Source: Moniliella sp. 'wahieum'
Lineage: Eukaryota; Basidiomycota; Moniliellomycetes; Moniliellales; Moniliellaceae
NCBI GenBank assembly: GCA_003971905.1
Contig: RSEE01000095.1
Coordinates: forward strand, 1 to 64,000
Direction of reading: 5' to 3'
DNA: 64,000 nucleotides
Shown: in pieces, positions 46,568 to 56,030 of the stretch
How positions within the stretch are numbered: position 1 is the first letter of the stretch
How the letters are laid out: every line of letters begins with the position of its first letter
Made by a program: the position numbers and the translations under genes
Notes under the pieces: generated by a model
Seen by the model: only the letters and a program-made list of their open reading frames with translations
What the model was told of the DNA's origin: nothing
Databases searched by the model: none

Positions 46568-47690
46568 ACTCGTAAAGTGGTAAGAGCGGTTGAGCTGAAC
46601 GATGAATCTGGCGGCTACGAGATCTGTGTTGACGCCGTTTTGAGGTGACCTAATAGTACGGAGGACGCTTAATTAATAATTGATGTCTTCCATCCAGATG
46701 TCACACGTCCAGGGAGCAGCGATAAGAAGATGCCCATCTCTCCAAAAAGTGTGTGTTGCTAGCAATGCCTTCTGTGGCCTTCTGAGGCCAGGCAAAGCCA
46801 CTTTGGAAGCCTAAGAACTTGAAGCAGGACTAGGTACACAGGATACGGGGCGTACTCCAAGCTAGTTCTTCGTCAAAGGGGAGAAAGCTTGGAGGGATCG
46901 AGTCATATGCTGATTAGGGTTTGATCCAGAAGGTAATGGAAGAACGGTCTCCGCGCGTCACCCGTCAAGTATCATGCATGCATCGAGGCATCAGCTTCAA
47001 GCTTCAATAAAGTGATCCGTGGCTTCGAATTAAGTCCGCTTGGTTCGGTCGTATCGAGTATCCCAGCAGAAGAGTAGCAGAAGAGTAGCAGAGAAAAAGG
47101 AGTGCCATGGGTTACTGCGAACGCCAGATAGGTGAACCGGAAAACGAAGGCAACCGTTTCCCCTGTACCTGTGCCTGTACCTGTATCTGTCCTGTACCTG
47201 AAAGGGCCTTGCAGAGGAGGTCTCCATCACGTGTAAACTACCTGGGGAGCAAAACAGTCCTGCGGCATCTCCGATCTGATCGATCCATCGACCTGGGGAA
47301 CTATTGTCGTCAACTATCTTCAAAATGCCACAGACGCTATATACCAGGATGATAGAATCACAAGAGAATGAATGCGCAATGACTTTTGGGCCAAGACCGC
47401 CACCAGGCGGTCTGTAGTATACAAGGTATGCAAGGGCAGCGCGCAGCAATGCCGAGGGAATCAATCCACGCAGCAAAAATGGCCACAAAAGAGTTGGAAT
47501 ACCACAGGTGCGTAAGGGAAGCCAGCGCTTACGCTTAAACCTGGAAAAGAAAGGAATGTGATGGGAATCCGTCATAAAGGGTGACGATCAAGATGTCGAA
47601 GGATCAGAAGACGACGAAAATGTCAAAGACGACGAAGATGAAGATGAAGATGAAAAGCCGCTTAGAAGAAGGAGACGACGTGAACATCGG
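46568..47690. other. Spacer with one doubtful ORF
   Basis: No recognised gene. The 47030-47575 minus-strand frame is listed separately. A GATGAAGAT-type repeat at 47620-47655 sits just beyond the stop of the beta-barrel gene. Confidence 0.35.
47030..47575 (-). CDS. Doubtful ORF with hydrophobic segment
   Basis: 181 codons from an ATG at 47575 (MTDSHHIPFFSRFKRKRWLP), with one hydrophobic stretch (TLLWPFLLRGLIPSALLRAA). The second half includes a tyrosine-arginine repeat from a GTACCT-like simple repeat and does not look like protein. It may be chance. Confidence 0.12.
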   Translation of the reverse strand: MTDSHHIPFFSRFKRKRWLPLRTCGIPTLLWPFLLRGLIPSALLRAALAYLVYYRPPGGGLGPKVIAHSFSCDSIILVYSVCGILKIVDDNSSPGRWIDQIGDAAGLFCSPGSLHVMETSSARPFQVQDRYRYRHRYRGNGCLRFPVHLSGVRSNPWHSFFSATLLLLFCWDTRYDRTKRT

Positions 47691-48147
47691 TCAAGAGCCA
47701 ACTTCAAGAAGGTCAAGGTTCTGGAACACGCCCTTGGTGGCATCCAAGTGGAGTGCATCGCAGCCCTCACAGGTGTCGCGAACCTGGGCGGGAATCATTT
47801 TGCCGTTGTAGTGACTGTTGAGGAAAGTTGAGTGGGTTAGTATGGAAATTTTCCAACGGGCGACGGAAAACGAAAGGGGGGGAAACATACAGATGAACCC
47901 ACTCGTTGCAGGAGAATGGAGAGTCGGCCGAGACGGCAACAGCGAGGTCCGAGTCGGTGGGGGCGGGACCACCACAAGCAGGGGCAGCGAGAGACTCGCC
48001 AGCGTACCAGGTCAGGGAGCCGTTAGTGAAGATGTTCTTGATGCCCAAGTCGGGAAGAACGACGGCGCTGCCAGCCTGGGGGATGGGGACAGCCGAAACA
48101 AGGGCGGCGGCAGCGGCCACAGTAGCAAGGACGGTAGAGAATTGCAT
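47691..48147 (-). CDS. Small secreted double-psi beta-barrel (RlpA/expansin-like) protein
   Basis: A predicted extracellular protein of 126 residues. The ATG at 48147 starts a clear signal peptide (MQFSTVLATVAAAAALVSAV). The single double-psi beta-barrel domain follows: SLTWYAGESLAAPACGG, DSDLAVAVSADSPFSCNEW, a 76-base intron (47815-47890, GTATGT...ACAG), then HYNGKMIPAQVRDTCEGCDA and LHLDATKGVFQNLDLLEVGS. Cysteines in PACGG, FSCNE and DTCEGC match the fungal family's disulfide pattern. The VRDTCEGC aspartate is the conserved barrel residue. The frame is intact. Relatives include plant-pathogen secreted proteins and protease inhibitors; enzymatic activity is not implied. A TATA-like element lies about 105 bases upstream. 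Confidence 0.88.
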
Positions 48148-48251
48148 GACAAAGGAGAGTAAAGAGTGACGAAGAGCGCGAAGCCGTAAAGGAGAGTAAG
48201 GCGAAGAGAGCGGGTGAGGAAGAACGAAATGGACGGCGAGGCGGCCGAGGT

Positions 48252-48259
48252 TATATATA
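48252..48259 (-). promoter_or_regulatory. TATA box of the beta-barrel gene
   Basis: TATATATA, read on the minus strand about 105 bases before the start codon at 48147, a plausible distance for a fungal core promoter with a short leader. Confidence 0.5.
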
Positions 48260-50174
48260 CACTGGGTCCAAAATTGGGACTTTCCCAATGGAGAAGTTGC
48301 TCTTGTTTGGCATGTCGTTAGAAAAAACCGGGGGAGGTACGCGTACTCACTATGCTGAGTCCCATGTGCACACGATTATCATTCAACATTTTTCGGGGGG
48401 TGAACTACCGGTGAATAGGCCGGAGGAAAACACGCATCCCAAACCGTACATTCATCCTTCGCAGGGGGCATCCATGCTCAGCGGCTGAACGCCTGAGCGC
48501 GAGCGCTCAATTTCAACATTCACATATCACCGGCCAATCACCGTGATCACCGGTCAGAGTCAGCGGTCAGGGGTAAACGTTAAATTTTCAACCTGATCAA
48601 CTCGATCAACACGTTCCACCACACCGGCGCACAGAGTACAGTCTGAGTACTGACCAGTTACTGACGTACTGATAGTTCAGGCGGTTATAGGGAGTGGGCG
48701 TGCAAACCGATATGCAATGGTGGTGTGGGCAGCGCTGAGTATGAAGTGTAGAGTACACAGACTCAGTCCTCCTCGAAACTACTCCTCGAAACTCAGACTG
48801 AGTACTGAGTGCGCGTTGTGATTGTTGCTTTTGTGTTAGGGTTAAAGTCACCTCCGATAGCTGAGTACTAACTAAACTCGGCTGTGTACTGGAAGCTGGA
48901 CTGAGTTATTACCGAGTGGGGGTGTTCCATACAAAGTGGTGGCGATCCCCCTAAACTTGAACTGGATGATCTGATCGATCAGGAAGTGGTCGGTCGATGG
49001 TTGATGGCCATGCAAGCACCCTCGTTTGGCCTGGTCCGAGCTTCAAGACCACCACCAGGTACGCGCGCGAGCGGGGATAGAAGCTAGATCGAAGATCATC
49101 GATCATCGATGCAACTCCCACAATATCAACTAGTACAGGGTGATTGGGTGGCCAGTCGGCGGTCGGGTGCACCAGGCACGGGAGAGCACAGAGCAACTCT
49201 CCTCCCCAGCCGTGGTTGCCGATCTGGAGAAGATCGGCTGGTGTTTGTAGGCCACATGTCGATCACGTTGATCACACTGCCGGCGTGCTGAGTGATATCG
49301 ATGGTCGGTGCAACTCGTGAAGCGGACCGTGTGGGGAAGGAAGAAAAAGAGGGGGACTCGGAAAGTGTGATCTCAGTGTGAGATCTGGCATTCGGTAACT
49401 GAAATTCTGACAGACAAGTGATGCTCCTGCGGCACAGGCGACGGCATGTTGAATTGCGATCGATTTTTGCCCCCCCCCCGTTGCTGTGCACGGCAATAGC
49501 ATGTACATGGTGTCCATCATACGTTCAATGTTCATATGTTCATCGACAGTACTTCAGTTAGATCTTAGACCCCTGGTTTGGGCCATGCAACGCATATATC
49601 CTTCAAGCCAAAGAAAGGTAGGCAACCGGCAATGTTGCTTCCCGAGCTTCCCGGCAACCCGGCTTGGTTCCTGGTCACCGGTCACCGGTCAGCAGGAACA
49701 AGGATCATCGATCATCGATCATCGATTGCCATAGTTGTACTAGTTACGGAATACTACCGCCCGCGTGACGCGCCGCACGTGATCGCCGTTTTCCCGAACA
49801 TCTGGCCTGCTCGACCGATTTTGTTCAAACCCGCACGCAGTACATTCAGTACTAGTGTGGCAGTGGAAGGCGAGCAAGACAGGGGAAGAGGTGATGTGGA
49901 TGCAATCTGGGGGAAGGCAGCCGGAGGCGCAAGAGAAGGAAGGAGCGGAACAGAGGCGGAACGGCGCCGCTCGCACAACTAGCCACGAGAGCACATCTTG
50001 GCTTGTACCCGTACCCAATGCAAGTTTGGTGCGTTGCACAAGCCTGTGTAGGAGCCGATTCCCAGGACCATGCGCTCCATCCCGGACATCCTATCAAGGT
50101 GGAGATGTTGAGCTCAATAGCGTGTACGTGAAGACAGCGGGTCCTCTCATGTGCAGCTGACCTCCTCCACCACT
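48260..50174. other. Spacer rich in recurring palindromic words
   Basis: No gene seen. It is notable for repeated ATCGATC words (49085-49110, 49703-49726), ACCGGTCA words (48527-48563, 49675-49690) and GAGTACTGA-type words (48640-48810). Confidence 0.45.
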
Positions 50175-50260
50175 GGGTACGTGGTGTAGTGGTATCATGC
50201 CTCTTTTGGGTTTGTTCTCAAATATAGAGGAGGTCCTCGGTTCAATCCCGGGCGTACCCC
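50175..50260 (+). tRNA. tRNA-Pro (TGG) with a 14-base intron
   Basis: GGGTACG at the 5' end pairs with CGTACCC at 50253-50259. The D arm contains GTAGTGG, the anticodon stem is CCTCT/AGAGG and the loop is TTTGGG+T with anticodon TGG at 50207-50209. An intron of 14 bases (50211-50224) sits at the canonical position after nucleotide 37. The T arm is CTCGG-TTCAATC-CCGGG. A seven-T run right after the gene (from 50262) is a good polymerase III terminator. Confidence 0.93.
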
Positions 50261-50895
50261 CTTTTTTTCAAAGTTTTGCCCTCTTGACTAGTCCATAACA
50301 TGGGCTCAATACATGAGTAGCAGACAGTTCCACAGTTACTATGGACGGGGCTGGGTCCAGCGAATCGCCCTCTTTCCGATCCCCCATTTGAGGCACTGTC
50401 AGTAAAACTTAATATGAAGGGAAAATAAGCACAGATGGATTGGATATGTCTTTGCCGGAATGGAGGTATGTGTACCTGGGAAGAGCAAGGCTGTGAGATC
50501 TGAGAGGTGAACACATGATCTCTCAGATCTCAACTGATATGAATCAGGCCATAACTAATCAAAGGCCTAGTATGCGACGGGCCAAGCCTCCCCTAACACA
50601 CGGCGTGAAGCGTCCGACGGGCAACTTCTCGTTATGTTGCCCATCCGGTTCTAGGTTTATAATGCCTCTGGTCTTCGGGGATGACAAACTCTCTGTCTTA
50701 TGACCACACGAAAGGTCAATGTGGGTGCGTCGCATTGTCTAAACGAACAATTGGAGCGGATGGCAGGGTGTTAGCCATGATGCTCCCAGGTAATCAAGTG
50801 TTGATGAGAAAACACAAAGAGTTTTCTTACGGTTGAAAAGCATGAGGAAGGAAGAAAACGTACGTACCGGAAGAAGAGACTCATCGACAGTGTCA
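50261..50895. other. Spacer between tRNA-Pro and retroelement leader
   Basis: AT-rich. A near-palindromic AGATCTGAGAGGT...TCTCAGATCT lies at 50496-50529. No gene seen. Confidence 0.4.
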
Positions 50896-51600
50896 CGGGA
50901 CCACGATTAAGTCGCGCCACCTCCACTTCCTCATCGTCGCTCCGCTTTTCGGCTTCTCTTTCTATCACTACTCAAGTTCTCTATCTGTCGCTCTTGTGAC
51001 TCGAATTCCGGCCTATCGGCAAACTCATAACAAATGGTCTCTTCTCCGCTCGCGCTCGTCTAAAACCCAAAGCACTATACATGGTTTCGACTCGTCTCTC
51101 GACTCGTCTCTCACGGTGTGCCTCTCGCGCTTGGTCCTCACTTCTTCCCTTCGTTTCTCCCCCTTTTGCCGTACACCAGTTGGTCTTCCTTTTCATTCCC
51201 TTCTCTTCTATAAAATCTGTTCTTAGATCCAATTGTGGTGGCCTAAGCCGCCCACCATTCTGACTCTGTCTTCTCTTTCCCCTTCATCTTTCTTCTAGGC
51301 AAATTTCACTCTAGAAGAACCACCTTTCCCATCAGCTTGCTTGCCCTCCCTCGCCCATCGGGATTCCCTGCTTTCTCGTCCGGCCTCTCACGTGCAACCT
51401 CCTCACGGACGCTGCCTGGCTCTCCCGCCGAGCAGTAAAGCTCGACTCGCGACCCTCCTACGTTCAAGCCAGCAGTGTTTCTTGGACTTTGGATCTGAAA
51501 CGCGTTCAGTCTTCGTGAGTCTTGTCCCTGATGGACAGGGAAGGTCTCCGCCTGGGAAACCAGTAACCCCGTCACAGACAGTACTGCTAATATCCCCCCC
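50896..51600 (+). mobile_element. LTR-retrotransposon leader region, copy 2
   Basis: Second copy of the sequence at 30818-31560, same orientation, diverged by substitutions and small indels. It has its own TATA box (51209-51215) and the same downstream landmarks up to CTTGGACTTTGGATCTGAAA at about 51482. The match fades after about 51560; no gag or protease remnant follows. It lies between two tRNA-Pro genes. Confidence 0.6.
51209..51215 (+). promoter_or_regulatory. TATA box of the retroelement leader, copy 2
   Basis: TATAAAA at the equivalent place to 31207-31213 in copy 1. Confidence 0.55.
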
Positions 51601-52193
51601 CACTCGTGCTCAACCCTGCCTCTCGTCACGGAATATCGGGCACATCAATTCGTATTATGGAGAATGGATGCTTGATGCATAGCAAGTTAAATCTTGGAGA
51701 AGGAGGGTGTGTGAGATGGTGCTGTGGCGCCCTAGGGAATAAAATGGCAAAGGACATTTACATTATGCCAGGCATAGAGTTGCCTCTGAATCATTGATTC
51801 TCATGGAACAAAGTGGTGGGGGTCGAAACTGTAACTCGGATGTCATATACAAATAGACATCGTGAGGTCAGCCACCATCGGGTCTGATGGCTGGGAAGCA
51901 ATAAAGGAAAACAGAGAAGGGAAAGAAAACATTTGGAGCTTCTAGGCGGCCAGACTATGAGAGGGCCGAAATGGAGACTTTTGCCGCTAAAAAACACGAC
52001 GGGGAGTGAGTCATTCCATATGTCAGGACTAAAGCCAATGACTTTCTTAAAGGAGCAAACAAACGGTGTAATTGACATGAGCGTTGAAGACATTGAAGAG
52101 ACACCACGGTGCAACAGCAGGGGGAGGATCCACGTGGCCCTGAATTACTTTCTTCTCAGAAAGGTGCAGTATAAATCCCGCGATCGAGCACTT
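51601..52193. other. Spacer between retroelement leader and second tRNA-Pro
   Basis: AT-rich DNA with no recognisable gene or repeat. Confidence 0.35.
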
Positions 52194-52282
52194 GGGTACG
52201 TGGTGTAGTGGTATCATGCCTCTTTTGGGTTGAATAATTCCAAGTATAGAGGAGGTCCTCGGTTCAATCCCGGGCGTACCCC
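52194..52282 (+). tRNA. tRNA-Pro (TGG) with a 17-base intron
   Basis: The mature sequence is identical to the gene at 50175-50260, including acceptor, D arm, anticodon TGG (52226-52228) and T arm. The intron is 17 bases (52230-52246) and unrelated in sequence to the 14-base intron of the first copy. A five-T run at about 52288 is the likely terminator. Confidence 0.93.
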
Positions 52283-53200
52283 ATCGCTTTTTGCTAGTCT
52301 TTTGTGCCTTTCTTTTCGTTTCTCATGATAGAGTTGGTGCTCAGCGTGGGGTGGGAGAAAGTGAGAGAGCCAGAGTCCGCCTGTGAGTGCAATAGTTTCA
52401 TGCAACAATGCTTTAAAGGTACGTGGGGCGGTTGCTACACTGCTGTTCCTGCATCAGATGGATACCGCCAGCGTGGTGTCGTTTACGTGTAAACGTGTGT
52501 ATATGTCCCCTCATTGTATCAGATCTCAGATATCAGGGTGAGCCTGTGAGGATACATTTGTTTCGTGATCACGCGTTTTAACTCATAAAGTCATTCAAAA
52601 GCTTCAATCCAACAGAGGGAATAGGATTCCTTGTGGCGTATGAATTCAGAAGGTAAACTGGTAGGCTAATAATCATGATGACCAGGAAGCTCGCCACCTT
52701 CATCTCCGGTTCTCATATCGTTCGGTTCATCACGAAACTGTGTACACAAGAAAGAGTCGGAATACAAAAGACACATATAGAGACATCCGGTATACCCTCT
52801 TCCCATCCCTGGGTGAGGGTATAGAAAAGGGATCGGATATCAGCTGAAAGTGAGATGCCTTCACTCGCAGTATTATCAAACGAGAGAATCAAGAAAACGT
52901 ATTCCCGATACATTTTTAAACGAATTATAAGCAACACAGCACACTTTTGTGCACCAAAAAGGCGAGCAGTAAAAGAGAAAGTACACCAAAAAGCCCAGCA
53001 AACGAATGGTAGGATCCCAGGCAAAAGCACAAAAGCACGCACAATGGAATCCGAACAGCCAGCGTCCAACGGGCACAGAGTAACAGCATGAGAAGAGAGA
53101 AAGAAGACGAGTATGACAGAAGCAAAAAGGGGTATAGCAATCATCAGAGAGTGCGTCCACGTAGGAGAGAGTAGTGGGATGACACTGGGAAAAAATGAAC
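52283..53200. other. Spacer downstream of the membrane-protein gene
   Basis: Long minus-strand hydrophobic frames occur here (to 52713) and could extend the membrane-protein gene, but they do not look like a defined family. Otherwise nothing seen. Confidence 0.35.
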
Positions 53201-54726
53201 CTAACCTAACAACGTGTGGCCGTGGGGAGGATACGACAGACGAAGACGAAGGCAATTCGGTCCTAGCATGTAGGGAAGTACCATCCAAGAATCTTCTTCT
53301 CCTCCTCCCTGCCTCGTTAGGGAGATTGTGGACCAGGTTCTCGACGATCGTGGGCCGGTAGGTAGAAAACGCAGCGTTAGGGAAGACGTCTGTGTGTTGC
53401 TGCACACACTTCGGATCGCAATCCCTTCTTTTCGACGAGGCTCTGTCGGGTCGGAAGATTCGAAAGGTTCAGAAGGTTCATCCAAGTTGCGTCGGGCAAT
53501 CATGCGCTCAATCCAGCTTACACGCTTGAGCGAGACAACCGTCTGATCCGACTCTGTATCAGTACATCTCCCTCTTTCTTTGTCAGGAGCAGGTAAGGGT
53601 AAGACGTACCTTGGGAACGATGGTGCTATACACAAGCGCGTGGAAGGGCAGAATCCATGCCATCTTGAGTTGATTAGGAGTGGCCGGGGTAAGAACAAAG
53701 CAATGGCAAACACGATTCCTAGCCCCTCTAGTGCCCATGCCAGCAGCAAATACCGAGCGCCGTCTGCATGAACGTGGCCGCGACGGCCGAGGATCCGGTC
53801 AAGTTGGCCTTGTCTACACCTACCACACACCAGGAGGTATAGCGGACCAAAGAGCCGAGAGCGTTGAGGATGGAGGAGCGCTGATTCGTGGTGATCGGGT
53901 GAGAGACGAATGTGGTTTGGATCACGAACAATGCGCTGAGGTACATGTCGTGTCCGTGACAAACGTGATGGCGTAAAAGCAAGTGGGCAAGAACCGTTTA
54001 GAAGTGGGGGGCTGCAGAGGAATCCCATTCTAAACCCAAAGGGCACAACGTTCGGTTCACTGCCCAACAGTCCTGTTAGGAAATCGTGTCTGGAAGGGGC
54101 AGGAAATGGGGGGGAGGGGGACAGAGGACATACTTGAAAGAGTGGGTGTCAAAGGCAAAGTAAAGCCAAATAACTCCAATAGCTGTATTGCAGACCCACA
54201 AGAAGAGCCAGAGGATGCGGTGGTGAGGGAGAGATCGGGTGATGGCCATGGAGCGAAACGTCAAGAGCATTTGACCAGAAATGGTAAGGAGGGCCACAAT
54301 GAACAAGTCGCCCTGTAGGGCAGAGGTGCACGAATGGGGCATACGCCAATAGTTGATCAGCGCTCCAAAATAAGGTGGGACAGGAGGCGCAAAAAAGTGG
54401 CAGATAATGATGGCGTGAGGCATCCGGTATCGCCTTGTTCGGGGTGCATCCGAAGTGCTGTCGACGTTGAGGATGCGACGCAACTCGGGCAAAAAGACGA
54501 ACTTGATATCAGATGGGAGAGAGGGATCCAGTCAAAGCCGATGGCACCGATGGTGACGAGGTTGAGCCACCAAGCAATCGAAGCCTCGTAGCTACCCTTC
54601 TCCATCTCGGCAAATAATGGCCTCAGTCGGGGGAAGACCAGCCCACTTTCCCTGCCCAGGGATGGATGGCCAAGCAGGATTGGAAAGGATGGCCTGCTCG
54701 AGAGCACTGGCATCGCTAGCGCTCAT
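53201..54726 (-). CDS. Multi-pass membrane protein of unknown family, with frameshifts
   Basis: The start at 54726 gives MSASDASALEQAILSNPAWP. Successive hydrophobic segments follow in shifting frames: EASIAWWLNLVTIGAIGFDW (TM1), MPHAIIICHFFAPPVPPYFG (TM2), QGDLFIVALLTISGQMLLTF (TM3) and ILWLFLWVCNTAIGVIWLYF (TM4). A 104-base intron (54030-54133, GTATGT...TTAG) leads to FLPTCFYAITFVTDT, YLSALFVIQTTFVSHP and AVAATFMQTALGICCW (TM5 to TM7). A charged cytosolic tail reads ESDQTVVSLKRVSWIERMIA. Roughly seven membrane spans and a tail resemble the many uncharacterised seven-pass proteins of basidiomycetes. The C-terminal end is unclear; DVFPNAAFSTYRPTIVENLV in another frame also looks real. Confidence 0.6.
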
Positions 54727-56030
54727 GGTGGGATGTGGTGAGAGCGAAGAGAGGGACCGATGAAGAGTGTGGTTGGGGGGGGGGACGGGGGGGATAAGAG
54801 CACACTGAGGGAGGGGGGCGTAACGCGCGTCAAACGCGCTGCCCAACATACTATGAGACGCTGAGGAGAACGCACATACTCAGTATACTCATCTGAGTTC
54901 CGAGTTCTGAGATCTGATTCTGAAACCGGAGGCCTGAGTCTGCCCTCAGGCCCTCAATGAGGTCTTCAAAAGAAGACTATCCTGACGGTTGATCTGGTCG
55001 GCCTCTCATGCTCCCTTCCCCCACAGGGCCTCAAGCTTCAAGCCAGCCGGCTTCAGGGGGTCTGTCATTTTTTTTCATTGTCGATCGATCATATGATACG
55101 TCGACGTGGGTAACCGTACACGGGAAGGGCGCCTTCCAAAAAAGACGGTCTGTGTGACGCGCTGACGCGTGACCGGTCCTCTGCTCCACTGGAGCGAGTA
55201 TAGAAAACGGCGATAAAATACGCACTCGGCTAAAGACTAGAAAGCGCCCTACCCCACCCAAAGGCGCAAGCTGCCCCACATGGTGGCGCAAAATGGCGCA
55301 GACGCCGTCGCAGCCAGCAGGCCCGTTGCCGCTCACAGGTACCCGCAGTGCTACTAACATGTAACACGCGGAGCCTCAGCGCCTCTCCACTGTTGGCCTG
55401 GCCCCCAGGGAGAGCTTTGGCCATAGCCTGCTTGGGGTTCGCTCTTAGGCCGGTTAGCGCTTAGCCCAAGTAATAGCTGCCTTTGGGGTCACCGGTCACA
55501 TTGTCACATGTCGTGTCACGCGTGTCATGCATGTCACATGTCATACACCTGTCACATCGACGTCAACACGTCAACGTCGTCAACGCTGTCCCTGGCTGCC
55601 CCAGCACTAGTCATAGTACTAGTAGTCACTGCGCACGCGCACGCGCGCCACCGCGTCGCCGTGAGCGATCTGGGACCTGAGCGCCTCAACCACAAACACA
55701 GTGTGGGGCAGCAGCTAAAGACCAATGGTGCCCACTGGTGCCCACTCCAATTCTCCGTACCTCTAAACGATCTGAACATTGTGAAAAATATCAATCCGCC
55801 TTGGCAAATGCGTTCAAAGCTCTCCTCCCGATTCCCCATTATCCTATGGCCCTCCGTACTGTGGCGGAGGACGGCGAGACTGACTTGCTACCGAAGCGCA
55901 ATTACGTCTGGCTTCACTGAAACCTGAGATCTTAGCGCCTCAAGTTCCACTACCACTAGCCTCCGAACTCCGTGGACCCTGAAGCTCCTGAAGTTTCTCA
56001 AACTTATCGAAGGCTAAAATAATGTGGCGT
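54727..56030. other. Spacer with CACATGTCA words
   Basis: No gene seen. G run at 54776-54790. The CACATGTCA word recurs four times in varied form at 55503-55555. A GCGCACGCGCAC run follows at 55630-55650. Confidence 0.4.
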
